A DNA stretch of 41,114 bases, taken from the NCBI GenBank assembly GCA_045046905.1, contig JASFYU010000012.1, positions 1-41,114 of the forward strand, given 5' to 3'. Source of the DNA: JASFYU01 sp045046905 (lineage in GTDB: Bacteria; Bacteroidota; Bacteroidia; Flavobacteriales; Flavobacteriaceae). Made by a program: the position numbers and the translations under genes. This document shows, piece by piece, positions 16,311 through 24,247 of the stretch. The notes under the pieces are model-generated. The model searched no databases. It saw only the letters and a list, made by a program, of their open reading frames with translations, and had not been told where the DNA came from. Every line of letters begins with the position of its first letter. Within the stretch, counting starts at the first letter, position 1.

Positions 16311-17516
16311 TTAAAAATGCACATCGAATTGAAGGCGGTACATTAATTGGCCACTTTCCCCGTTTATACGAAGATAACTAAGGTCGGTTTGTACTTTCAG
16401 CTTGTGTCCTACTATATATTTTGAGAGCCCTAGGGTATACTGTTTTTCGTTATTTCTCACCCTTATGATTTTGTCAAGCTCGATATTGGTAAATCTACCA
16501 GATATTTCCCAGTGATGTTTGAGCATATAACCGGCTTGTAGGTTTAAGCCATTGCCGATTTGCACAATATCACCTGTCTCAGAGCCATCTGAATTTTTTG
16601 CGATTGGGTCTTTGGCGTTCCTATAGGCATATTCGCCCATAAGCGAAAAACCGTTGTATTTGAACATTGCATCTAAAAAAAAAGTGTTGATTGTAGTTTC
16701 ATGAAAACCAATATCGGTGGTCATATATGATCCTTGATTGCTTCGGGTCCTTACCGCATTTTGATTGCTATTAAAGGTGGCAGACAGCATTAATTTGGGT
16801 TTTTCTTCGCGCATAAGGTCTCCTCCACGGTATTCTCCCTTTTTATTGAACTTTCCAAACGGTAATGCTTCGAGTCTTGCAGTGAATTGATGCCCGCCTA
16901 AATTTCCTGTAGTAACATTTCTTCCCTCTCCTTGAGAAATGGCCAGTTTTTCACGTACCAAAAAGTTGTTCGACAGTATAAAATGATGCCTCAATTGAAT
17001 GCCGAGGTCACGGTCTATGTTAAATCTGCTGTTCAGCAAAGAACGATCAACCTGTTGTAGATCTGCTGAAGATATCACACGTTCAATATTTCCTGGAAGT
17101 TTGGCTTGACCGATCCATAGCTCAAAGTTCTTATAAAAGTTCCACATTACAACAGCATCTAATATGTATCTAGGGGCATTATTAGTGAATTCTGAGGCGC
17201 CTGAAATATCTCTGTTCGATAGTCCGAGTTCTAATTTATACTTAAGCCTTGGAGTGTATGCAAAGCCATTAAACTTAAGACGTGCCCTGCGCACCAAAAA
17301 GTTTTGTTCGGGATCCACAAGGCCTCTTTCTGGGCCTTCTTTCCAACTGGCGGTGGTCAAAAATTGCATTCGAGTGGCAATTTTCATACTCCAGGTACTG
17401 TCTTTGCCAATTAAATTAAAAAGGCCTTTGCCGAATTCTGGGGCATTGCCTTCTTGTGATAAACATAAAAAAGAAATGGATAGGGTAAGCCCAAGGAGCA
17501 AAGGATTAAATCTCAT
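16311..17516 (-). CDS. Phosphate-selective porin O/P family outer-membrane protein
   Basis: A 401-residue outer-membrane beta-barrel with a cleavable signal peptide (residues 1 to about 20, ending CLSQ) and a terminal Phe (FDVHF). The pattern of alternating strands (FLVRRARLKFNGFAYTPRLKYKLELGLSN at about 72-100, shown in two parts in the sequence) and the segment DLGIQLRHHF fit the phosphate-selective porin O/P family. It is 75 bases upstream of the PiT-PhoU gene in the same direction, suggesting a two-gene phosphate uptake unit running from outer to inner membrane. No Pho-box-like element could be confirmed upstream. Actual ion selectivity is inferred from family and context. Confidence 0.88.
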   Translation of the reverse strand: MRFNPLLLGLTLSISFLCLSQEGNAPEFGKGLFNLIGKDSTWSMKIATRMQFLTTASWKEGPERGLVDPEQNFLVRRARLKFNGFAYTPRLKYKLELGLSNRDISGASEFTNNAPRYILDAVVMWNFYKNFELWIGQAKLPGNIERVISSADLQQVDRSLLNSRFNIDRDLGIQLRHHFILSNNFLVREKLAISQGEGRNVTTGNLGGHQFTARLEALPFGKFNKKGEYRGGDLMREEKPKLMLSATFNSNQNAVRTRSNQGSYMTTDIGFHETTINTFFLDAMFKYNGFSLMGEYAYRNAKDPIAKNSDGSETGDIVQIGNGLNLQAGYMLKHHWEISGRFTNIELDKIIRVRNNEKQYTLGLSKYIVGHKLKVQTDLSYLRINGESGQLMYRLQFDVHF

Positions 17517-17920
17517 TTAGAATGTAGTTTTTGTCAGGAACAAATAACAAATAACAGACATCAATGTTAATTTAATGTTTCCAGAATGTTATTTCTAGCG
17601 TAGGGGAGGTATAAAAAAGAAGCAGCCTTGTGAAATGTAACTTCAAGATTTCTAAAAATAGTTGCAAAAACTGATATCTGTGTAAAATGGGGGTCTTTTT
17701 AAGACAAAAATAGGGATAAAGAACGGCATAAAGTTATTGTAATCTATATGATTAATTAGTAAACTATAGGCAATCTCAAGATGGTTTTGATGTCTGGACT
17801 ACATTTTTCATGAATGTAAAAGCGGTTAATTAAAAAGAATTCCCCTAGGCTCTGCCTCGGGGATAGTCGGTTTCAAGAAATTTTTTATTGGCGTATCTTG
17901 CAACAATCTAAGAATGCATT
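17517..17920. other. 404-base divergent intergenic region with a repeat copy
   Basis: This gap separates the leftward porin gene from rightward dgt. It is AT-rich and carries repeat copy C at 17841-17889. A weak -7-like sequence (TATCTTG) lies near 17893. No small gene was recognised. Confidence 0.6.
17841..17889 (+). repeat. Dispersed hairpin repeat, copy C (3' part only)
   Basis: It matches the last ~50 bases of copies A (1-121) and B (22703-22822): CCCCTAGGC, loop TCT, GCCTCGGGG, then GATAGTCGGTTTCAAG and a T-run. The hairpin is kept while the upstream ~70 bases of the full element are absent. It ends about 30 bases before the dgt start codon. Confidence 0.7.
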
Positions 17921-19264
17921 ATGAATTGGGAACAACTACTATCCTTAAAACGCAAGGGTGACACCCTTAAAAGACTGCGAAAAGAACAAGACGAGACCCG
18001 TTTGGGCTTTGATGTGGACTATGATCGTATTATATTTTCATCTAGTTTTCGAAGTTTACAGGACAAGACCCAGGTGATCCCGCTCTCCAATACTGATTTT
18101 GTGCATACCCGTTTAACGCACAGTCTAGAAGTTTCTGTGGTGGGGCGTAGCCTTGGGCGCATTGCCGGGAAGAAAATATTGGAAAAGCATCCACACCTCA
18201 TGGAGGTACATGGCTATCAATTTAATGATTTTGGTGCCATAGTGGCCGCTGCAGCTCTTGCACACGATATAGGTAATCCTCCTTTTGGGCATAGTGGAGA
18301 AAAGGCCATTGGCGAGTATTTTAAAACGGGCAAAGGAAAAAAATACCAATCGGTTTTATCTTCTAAACAATATCAAGATATTATTGATTTTGAAGGTAAT
18401 GCCAATGGTTTTAGGTTGTTGACCGAATCTAAAGAGGGCGTAGAGGGTGGTCTTCGCTTGAGTTACGCCACATTAGGGGCCTTTATGAAGTATCCTAAGG
18501 AATCACTTCCTAAAAAACCTACGAAGCACGTCGCGGATAAGAAGTTTGGGTTTTTTCAGACAGGAAAAAACGTTTTTAAAGAAGTGGCTGATGAACTTGG
18601 ATTATTGCAGACAAGAACAGGCGGTGATATTTCTTTTGCAAGGCATCCGCTGACGTATCTGGTCGAGGCTGCGGATGATATTTGCTACACTATTATCGAT
18701 TTTGAGGATGGTATAAATCTAGGGTTGATTTCGGAGGATTTTGCCCTGGAGTATTTGATTAAATTGGTTAAGGATAGTATAAATACCAAAAAGTATAATT
18801 TATTGGTGCATAAAGAAGATAGATTGAGCTACCTGAGGGCTTTGGCTATAAATACCTTGATCAATGATGTCATTGAAATATTCATTGCGAACGAGGAAAA
18901 AATACTAAACGGTACATTTGAATCTTCTTTACTGGACCAGAGTACTTATAAGGCTCAGATATCGGATATTATAGCATTAAGCGTAGATAAGGTTTATCAG
19001 TCGCAAGAGGTGATTGAAAAGGAAATAGCGGCGTACAGGGTTATTTCTGATATTTTAGAGGTATTCGTAGAGGCCTTGGTCAGAAAGAGTGAAGACAAAG
19101 CTTCTAACTACGATGCGCTTATAATCAGAATCTTGCCTGAGTCTTATAGGCGAGCAGATGCTGGTATATATGATATTCTTTTAAGAACCTCTTGTTATGT
19201 CGCGAGCCTTTCAGATAGTGCCTCGGTACACATTCATAATAAAATTATGGGTAGAGATCTTTAA
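17921..19264 (+). CDS. dgt: dGTP triphosphohydrolase (dNTPase)
   Basis: A 447-residue HD-domain dNTP triphosphohydrolase that splits dGTP (and often other dNTPs) into the nucleoside and triphosphate. HD metal-site residues are visible: H67 (RLTHSLEVS), H115-D116 (ALAHDIGNPPFGHSGE), and a later D within EAADDICYTIIDFEDG. The length fits the long dGTPase subfamily of Bacteroidetes. It is a single gene, divergent from the porin and convergent with the DUF3078 gene. It helps control dNTP pools and can limit phage replication in some bacteria; that defence role is not shown here. Confidence 0.94.
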   Translation: MNWEQLLSLKRKGDTLKRLRKEQDETRLGFDVDYDRIIFSSSFRSLQDKTQVIPLSNTDFVHTRLTHSLEVSVVGRSLGRIAGKKILEKHPHLMEVHGYQFNDFGAIVAAAALAHDIGNPPFGHSGEKAIGEYFKTGKGKKYQSVLSSKQYQDIIDFEGNANGFRLLTESKEGVEGGLRLSYATLGAFMKYPKESLPKKPTKHVADKKFGFFQTGKNVFKEVADELGLLQTRTGGDISFARHPLTYLVEAADDICYTIIDFEDGINLGLISEDFALEYLIKLVKDSINTKKYNLLVHKEDRLSYLRALAINTLINDVIEIFIANEEKILNGTFESSLLDQSTYKAQISDIIALSVDKVYQSQEVIEKEIAAYRVISDILEVFVEALVRKSEDKASNYDALIIRILPESYRRADAGIYDILLRTSCYVASLSDSASVHIHNKIMGRDL

Positions 19265-19458
19265 ACTCGTTTTAGGGCGAACTCAGGTTATTAGAGAATC
19301 TATTGTTTCCACGAACTATGGCACGATATGCCGTTTCATTGCTTTTTAAAGTCTACCTAAAGCGGAATCTCGACAAGAGCTGCTGTGCGCACTAAAAAGT
19401 CATGTTCTGTGATGTTTTCAATCAAGCCTCAACATGAAGATTAAATGCGTTCAGGGGC

Positions 19459-20571
19459 TTAAAAGTTATAGGAAACGCCAACGCCCAACAGTTGTTTGAA
19501 CTGTATTTTTGGTTCGCCCGGATTTATGACTGTACCGTTGGTGTCGAACTCTCTGTCGAATACAATATCATCATCGTAGATAAGTTGTGTACCTATTGTA
19601 GTGGCAACGTATTTATTGATTTGAAGGTTTATGTTGAGTTCCCAATCGATGTCGATATTTCCAAACTTTTTAATATAGTCGGTATATAGGCTTATCCTTG
19701 ATTTTAGTCCCATATTTTTGTAGACTTTGGTTTCCCATGCATTGGTTAATAGAAAACCAAATTCAAGAAAAACGTTCTCGCCTTGTTCAATAATATCTCC
19801 ATTGGTATCCAATACCGCCTTTTGCACGCCAAAAGCGCCTTTGTCGGCCAAATCTTGATCTAGTACAAAGGTTGCTTTTTGTGTTATTGGTGAGATATAG
19901 AGGTTGAATCGCTGATCTGGGGTAATATACGATGTTCCTGCCCCCAAGAATGAGTAGCCTGGGGCCATGAAGCGAGATTTTGGCAGCGTTCGATCTGGAT
20001 ATTTGTAGCCGTTTGAAAATTGAGTATTAAAGTTTACTTTGGCCGAGTAGTACCAATTGCTTATGGTATCTCTTCGGTAGGCAAAGGTAGAACTAAAGCG
20101 AAAGGCATCATCGGTTTTACGTAATTTGCGTTCGTCTTGGGCATTTAAGCCATAGCGTAGTTGCATATAATTGTCCCACTGTATATACCTGAATTTATAG
20201 TTTCGTTCAAATCTCAAATTTCCTAGGGCCGCTACTGAATTGTTCCCCCCGGCGTTCCAATTCACAAAGGCCACCTCGCTTAAATTGATACTTAATTTGT
20301 TGATATTCGTCCAAAATGAAGGAACCCTGAATTTTTTAAAATGTTTGATCAGTGGTTTTGTCTGCTTGAAAGAAATGACCGGATTGACGAGATTTACCCC
20401 CCGCGGAATATTTTTTATTTTTCTCTGTACTCTACGTATTACAATAGTGTCTATGACCACTATGGTATCAAATTGGGTGGCTGGTGGTATAGTGTCCTGA
20501 GCAAAAGATATTTTGAGACAAAAAAATAAAAAAAACAGGAATACAGCATTTTTCAATGAGCTAGATTGCAT
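19459..20571 (-). CDS. DUF3078 outer-membrane beta-barrel protein
   Basis: A 370-residue protein with a signal peptide (residues 1 to about 25, ending SFAQ) and a C-terminal aromatic (SYNF) typical of outer-membrane barrels. The block FWTNINKLSINLSEVAF followed by NWNAGGNNSVAALGNLRF (about 85-120) is the DUF3078 signature. Function of the family is not established. Its start overlaps the end of dxs by 11 bases, so the two are cotranscribed, an arrangement I believe recurs in Flavobacteriia. No link between the isoprenoid enzyme and the barrel is obvious from sequence. Confidence 0.88.
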   Translation of the reverse strand: MQSSSLKNAVFLFFLFFCLKISFAQDTIPPATQFDTIVVIDTIVIRRVQRKIKNIPRGVNLVNPVISFKQTKPLIKHFKKFRVPSFWTNINKLSINLSEVAFVNWNAGGNNSVAALGNLRFERNYKFRYIQWDNYMQLRYGLNAQDERKLRKTDDAFRFSSTFAYRRDTISNWYYSAKVNFNTQFSNGYKYPDRTLPKSRFMAPGYSFLGAGTSYITPDQRFNLYISPITQKATFVLDQDLADKGAFGVQKAVLDTNGDIIEQGENVFLEFGFLLTNAWETKVYKNMGLKSRISLYTDYIKKFGNIDIDWELNINLQINKYVATTIGTQLIYDDDIVFDREFDTNGTVINPGEPKIQFKQLLGVGVSYNF

Positions 20572-22333
20572 TAAGAATTGTGTTTAGATGATTTTTAATA
20601 GATAGGGTATCGATTTTTGCAATTTGATGTAGTTCTTCGACACGGCCATGTTCTAAGAAACTATCTTCGATTCCAAAGATGTCGATTTTTTTAGAATAGC
20701 CCATTTTATTGGCAAATTCAAGAACGGCACTACCGAATCCGCCAGTTTTACAGCCGTCCTCAACAGTTACGATATGGGGGTATGTTTTAAAAATATTCAG
20801 TAACATCTTTTCGTCCAAAGGCTTTAGAAAGCGCATATTGTAATGGCCAATTCGCCCTATATCATTTAATTCTCCAAGGAGTTCAGTAATCGTATTTCCA
20901 ATAGGTCCGATCGAGAGCACGGCAATTTTCGTACCTTTTTTTAACTCTACTGATTCCCCGATTTTAATTTTTTTAAAGGGGGTTTTCCAATTCTCAATAC
21001 ACCCCCTGCCCCTTGGATACCGTATGGCGATAGGCTGTGTCAAGCCTAATTGAGCGGTGTACATGATATTGCGAAGCTCGGTCTCATTCATCGGTGCAAA
21101 AATAAGAAGGTTGGGTATACAACGCAAATAGGCCATATCATACGCTCCGTGATGGGTAGCGCCATCTTGACCCACGATACCGGCACGATCCAGACAGAAA
21201 ATAACAGGTAAATTTTGCAGTGCCACATCGTGGATGACCTGGTCATAGGCACGTTGCAAAAAGGTGGAGTAGATATTGCAGAAAGGAACCATACCTTCGG
21301 CTGCCATTCCTGCCGCCATGGTAACGGCATGTTGTTCGGCGATACCCACATCAAAGGCTCTTTCAGGTATTTCTTTCATCATATATTTTAAAGAACTACC
21401 GGTAGGCATTGCCGGGGTAATACCCACAATATTTTTATTTTTCTTGGCAAGTTCTACAAGGGTATGACCAAAAACGTCTTGATATTTAGGAGGTAGCTTC
21501 AAATCAACTTCTTTCTGCAGCTCTCCCGTATGGCGATCAAATTTTCCTGGTGCATGATAGGTGACCTGGTTTTCTTCCGCTTTCTTGAGTCCTTTACCCT
21601 TGGTCGTGATAATGTGTAACAGTTTGGGCCCTTGAACTGATTTTAATCGATTTAATTCGGAAAGTAAAGCGACAAGGTCATGACCATCGATGGGCCCCGA
21701 GTAGTCAAAATTTAGACATTCGAAAATATTCTCATCCTTAGCCATGCCTTTTTTTACATGGGTCAGATATTTTTTTAAAGCCCCTACACTGGGGTCTATG
21801 CCAATGGCGTTGTCATTTAAAATAATCAATAGGTTGACATCAGTAACCCCGGCATGGTTTAGTCCTTCGAAGGCCATTCCACTGGCAATGGAGGCGTCGC
21901 CTATGACCGCGATATGGTGTTTCTTTTTATTTTCTTTTAGTTTTGAGGCAATGGCCATTCCTAAAATTGCTGAAATCGAGGTAGAACTATGGCCTGTTCC
22001 GAAGGCATCATATTCGCTCTCACTACGTTTGGGGAAACCACTGATTCCTCCTAGTTGTCGGTTGGTGTGAAAGCGCTCCTTTCGGCCGGTCAATATTTTA
22101 TGTCCGTAGGCTTGGTGACCTACATCCCAAATCAGTTTATCATTAGGGGTATCAAATAGATAGTGAAGGGCTATAGTAAGTTCGACCACTCCAAGGCTGG
22201 CGCCCAAATGGCCTTCTTTTACAGAGACAATATCAATGATAAACTCTCGGAGCTCTTGAGCAAGTCGGGGCAGTTCGCTCGGGGATAGCAGGCGAAGGTC
22301 TTGAGGAGAATCGATATTTTTGAGGAAACCCAT
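20561..22333 (-). CDS. dxs: 1-deoxy-D-xylulose-5-phosphate synthase
   Basis: A 590-residue thiamine-diphosphate enzyme that condenses pyruvate and glyceraldehyde 3-phosphate, the first step of the MEP isoprenoid pathway. Landmarks are IWDVGHQAYGHKILTGR, the ThDP-binding block GDASIASGMAFEGLNHAG ending in LNDN, DVGIAEQHAVTMAAGMA with the catalytic Glu, and DRAGIVGQDGATHHGAYD. The glycine of the usual GDG is alanine here. The ATG at 22333 gives the usual family N-terminus (MGFLKNIDSPQDLR); an upstream ATG at 22399 would add 22 atypical residues. The DUF3078 gene overlaps its 3' end. Confidence 0.94.
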   Translation of the reverse strand: MGFLKNIDSPQDLRLLSPSELPRLAQELREFIIDIVSVKEGHLGASLGVVELTIALHYLFDTPNDKLIWDVGHQAYGHKILTGRKERFHTNRQLGGISGFPKRSESEYDAFGTGHSSTSISAILGMAIASKLKENKKKHHIAVIGDASIASGMAFEGLNHAGVTDVNLLIILNDNAIGIDPSVGALKKYLTHVKKGMAKDENIFECLNFDYSGPIDGHDLVALLSELNRLKSVQGPKLLHIITTKGKGLKKAEENQVTYHAPGKFDRHTGELQKEVDLKLPPKYQDVFGHTLVELAKKNKNIVGITPAMPTGSSLKYMMKEIPERAFDVGIAEQHAVTMAAGMAAEGMVPFCNIYSTFLQRAYDQVIHDVALQNLPVIFCLDRAGIVGQDGATHHGAYDMAYLRCIPNLLIFAPMNETELRNIMYTAQLGLTQPIAIRYPRGRGCIENWKTPFKKIKIGESVELKKGTKIAVLSIGPIGNTITELLGELNDIGRIGHYNMRFLKPLDEKMLLNIFKTYPHIVTVEDGCKTGGFGSAVLEFANKMGYSKKIDIFGIEDSFLEHGRVEELHQIAKIDTLSIKNHLNTILNAI

Positions 22334-22341
22334 TTGCACTA

Positions 22342-22349
22342 CAAATTTA
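22342..22349 (-). promoter_or_regulatory. Possible -7 box TAAATTTG of dxs
   Basis: On the minus strand TAAATTTG matches the TAnnTTTG consensus, 8 bases before the chosen dxs start codon. That would leave a nearly leaderless transcript, and no -33 TTG is seen at the usual spacing, so support is limited. Confidence 0.3.
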
Positions 22350-22408
22350 ACGTCTATTAGGTATTCCTTGCTAGTTAATCTAAATAATATGTATTTCACC
22401 TTTAGTTA

Positions 22409-22426
22409 TTTTGACAAACGTCAAAA
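22409..22426. promoter_or_regulatory. Inverted repeat TTTTGAC-4-GTCAAAA upstream of dxs
   Basis: Seven-base arms (TTTTGAC and GTCAAAA) flank a spacer AAAC. The element lies 76 bases before the chosen dxs start. It has the form of a dimeric regulator's operator; no regulator can be named. Confidence 0.4.
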
Positions 22427-22648
22427 TTTCATTAGGTTGTGCTCAAATATATGTAATTAAATTACGGGGCCTTGCCATAAGTTAGCTTTAAGCCACTTAG
22501 TGGTGTGCCAGATTCACTCTCGAGTACTTAGGACTGTGTCAAAATAAAAAGGAATTTCCTTATTAGACTACCTCCTACCCTTGGGCCGAGCTAGTTTATT
22601 GGCTTTTAATCAAAATGAATTCCCTAGGCTCTGCCTCGGGGTTTCCGA

Positions 22649-22723
22649 TTTACCTCTCCTTGTGAGAGCCTGCCTACCGCAGGCAGGGTCGGAACTTCCT
22701 TTTGCAGTTTCGGGAGAGGTAAA
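22649..22723. repeat. Nested fold-back element adjoining repeat copy B
   Basis: TTTACCTCTCC (22649-22659) is the exact complement of GGAGAGGTAAA (22713-22723). Between them sits a second hairpin, CCTGCCT-ACCGC-AGGCAGG, at about 22670-22688. The outer arms extend imperfectly through CCGA and TCGG. The arm at 22713 is part of repeat copy B, so the full element is larger than the 120-base unit. Confidence 0.6.
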
Positions 22724-22822
22724 ATACCAAATTTCGGTTTTTAGCCATAAGGTCAAAATGAAACAGGCGAAATACCCCTATGGCTCTGCCTCGGGGATAG
22801 GCGGTTTCAAGAATTTTTTTAT
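22703..22822 (+). repeat. Dispersed hairpin repeat, copy B (complete)
   Basis: It matches copy A (1-121) along its whole length with scattered substitutions, and copy C (17841-17889) over its last ~50 bases. It carries the same CCCCTATGGC-TCT-GCCTCGGGG hairpin and the T-run. The 5' arm participates in the fold-back described at 22649-22723. Confidence 0.75.
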
Positions 22823-22933
22823 TCCTTTAAGATGTCGTAACTATTTTATTTCCTTTTTAAATGGGCTAGTACCATTCACATAATTTGACACGATAAATAG
22901 TAGTATTTGACGACCAAACCAAATGTTTAGAAT

Positions 22934-23698
22934 ATGAATTTAGACTCTTTTGCAAAAACCTTTAGTACTGATGCGATAATAGATCATGGGACCGTAAAAA
23001 AGCATATTGAAAAACTGGCCGAACTGGATCGCTATCTTCCAAGATCACAATCCTTTATCTTGGTTCAAAATACATCAAGTCAGACCTATGAATTCGTTTG
23101 TGATAATTACGAATCTTTACTGGGGTATAAGAAAAAAGACATATTGAAAGAGGGTATGGTATTCAATATGTCGAAGATTCATCCTGAAGATCTTCCGAAT
23201 TGGTTGAAAATAGTGAATGATCTTATGGTATTTACGATGAAGAACGTAGATCAGTCTGAACGGATCAATTGTGTTTATAGTTGGAATTACAGATTGAGAA
23301 ATGCTAAGGGCAACTATCTCAATGTTCAGGTACACCAAACGCCCTTGTACTTTGATAAAGAGGGTAAACCGATTGTTGGTTATTCGCGGACTACGGTTAT
23401 GGGCAATATAAAAAAGCAGCCGATGATAGGGGTTTGTAAGAAATTGAATAACAATAATGAGTATGAGACGCTGTATTATAAGAACTACTCCGAGAGATTG
23501 TTGATTGATAATTTGAGCAATCGAGAAATTGATATTGTAAGACTGCTTTCCAAAGGACATACAACAAAAGAAATATCATCAAAATTGAATATAAGCAACC
23601 ATACTACGGCAACGCACAGAAAAAATATCCTCTCTAAATTAAAGTTCAACAGTTCAATTGAGATCGTTAACTATTGCAACGAAAATAACTTGTTCTGA
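22934..23698 (+). CDS. PAS-domain LuxR-family transcriptional regulator
   Basis: A 254-residue regulator. An N-terminal PAS-like sensor spans roughly residues 38-155 (YEFVCDNYESLLGYKKKDIL, then SKIHPEDLPNWLKI, then LYFDKEGKPIVGYSRT). A LuxR-type helix-turn-helix spans about 190-254 (LSNREIDIVRLLSKGHTTKE, then LNISNHTTATHRKNILSKL). No transmembrane segment or receiver domain is present, so it probably senses a cytosolic small ligand or redox cue. Upstream, a TTTG at 22884 and a TATTTG at 22904 form a weak promoter-like pair. It is a single gene, 549 bases before the five-gene surface operon on the same strand; control of that operon is possible but unproven. Confidence 0.88.
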   Translation: MNLDSFAKTFSTDAIIDHGTVKKHIEKLAELDRYLPRSQSFILVQNTSSQTYEFVCDNYESLLGYKKKDILKEGMVFNMSKIHPEDLPNWLKIVNDLMVFTMKNVDQSERINCVYSWNYRLRNAKGNYLNVQVHQTPLYFDKEGKPIVGYSRTTVMGNIKKQPMIGVCKKLNNNNEYETLYYKNYSERLLIDNLSNREIDIVRLLSKGHTTKEISSKLNISNHTTATHRKNILSKLKFNSSIEIVNYCNENNLF

Positions 23699-23960
23699 GT
23701 TCTTTCATAGCGAACGGGTTTATTCTCTCATTGAGGGTTTACTTTCCTGAGGCTTGTACCGAGCTCGTTAATATCTGCCCCATTTGCTGTAAAAACCTTC
23801 AATCATTCTTGTTGGCAGCTTAAAGCTAATTTGATTATAAATCACCTCATATAAACTAGTTCATACTTCGACTTCGCTCTGCACAGCTTCAAAGTAATTT
23901 ACCATTCAATGTAACATTATAAATTAATTCGGTATAACTATGGCCGCTTAAATATCTCAT

Positions 23961-23983
23961 TGAGCACGAAAAATCGTGTTTTG
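23961..23983 (+). terminator. Weak hairpin with T-run
   Basis: CACGA and TCGTG pair across an A-rich loop, with the stem extended by G-U and A-U pairs, followed by TTTTG. It lies about 265 bases after the PAS-LuxR stop codon. Confidence 0.3.
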
Positions 23984-24055
23984 TGTAAACCCTATTTATG
24001 TATTGACCCGGTTTCGACCTTAGGAACAGTGGTTTAGTTTAAATCTAGTCTTTGA

Positions 24056-24079
24056 AAAATACCCACTATTGGGTATTTT
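24056..24079. terminator. Perfect 9-base stem-loop
   Basis: AAAATACCC (24056-24064) and GGGTATTTT (24071-24079) pair exactly around the loop ACTATT. Flanking A and T runs make it a plausible intrinsic terminator on either strand. It separates the regulator gene from the surface operon. Confidence 0.45.
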
Positions 24080-24247
24080 GTATCACGCTGATATATGCTA
24101 AGTTAGCACGACTCCTGAGCCTTAATTCACAACCTTAAATTTTTTGGACTTCATTTTTCTTTTGTCTTGGTTTTTCTAAACTGTCACATACAGTTTTAAG
24201 TGTTTTTTGATAACGCTAATGTGATCAAAATTTAATTTATAAGAAAA

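Larger units (their letters stand above)
22334..22933. other. About 600-base divergent intergenic region rich in repeats
   Basis: This gap between leftward dxs and the rightward PAS-LuxR gene holds a TAAATTTG box close to dxs (22342-22349, minus strand), an inverted repeat at 22409-22426, a partial repeat hairpin at 22622-22640, a nested fold-back at 22645-22738 and repeat copy B at 22703-22822. An open frame of 100 codons across 22581-22883 consists of repeat DNA and is not considered a gene. Confidence 0.65.
23699..24247. other. 549-base intergenic region with two hairpins
   Basis: No gene was recognised between the PAS-LuxR gene and the surface operon. Two stem-loops are present (23961-23983 and 24056-24079). 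Nearer the operon, AAACTG and CAGTTT (24178-24183 and 24191-24196) form a short inverted repeat about 52 bases before the DUF5723 start. The length and hairpins leave room for a small RNA or long untranslated regions. Confidence 0.5.

Noticed and set aside
19265..19458. Terminator between convergent dgt and the DUF3078 gene
   Set aside because: Only a 4-base GGCA/TGCC pairing without a T-run was found.
22334..22399. Upstream start for dxs
   Set aside because: The 22 extra residues are atypical for DXS, and the ATG at 22333 gives the expected family start.
22409..22822. CRISPR array in the repeat-rich gap upstream of PAS-LuxR
   Set aside because: The repeats are hairpins of unequal length without regular spacing or unique spacers, and no cas gene is present.
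22581..22883. 100-codon open frame between dxs and the PAS-LuxR gene
   Set aside because: It runs through repeat copy B and the nested hairpins, has no protein-like features, and the same repeat elsewhere is not coding in this frame.
24178..24245. CRP/FNR-like half sites (TCACA and TGTGA) before the DUF5723 gene
   Set aside because: The halves are about 35 bases apart rather than 6, so they do not form a recognised site.
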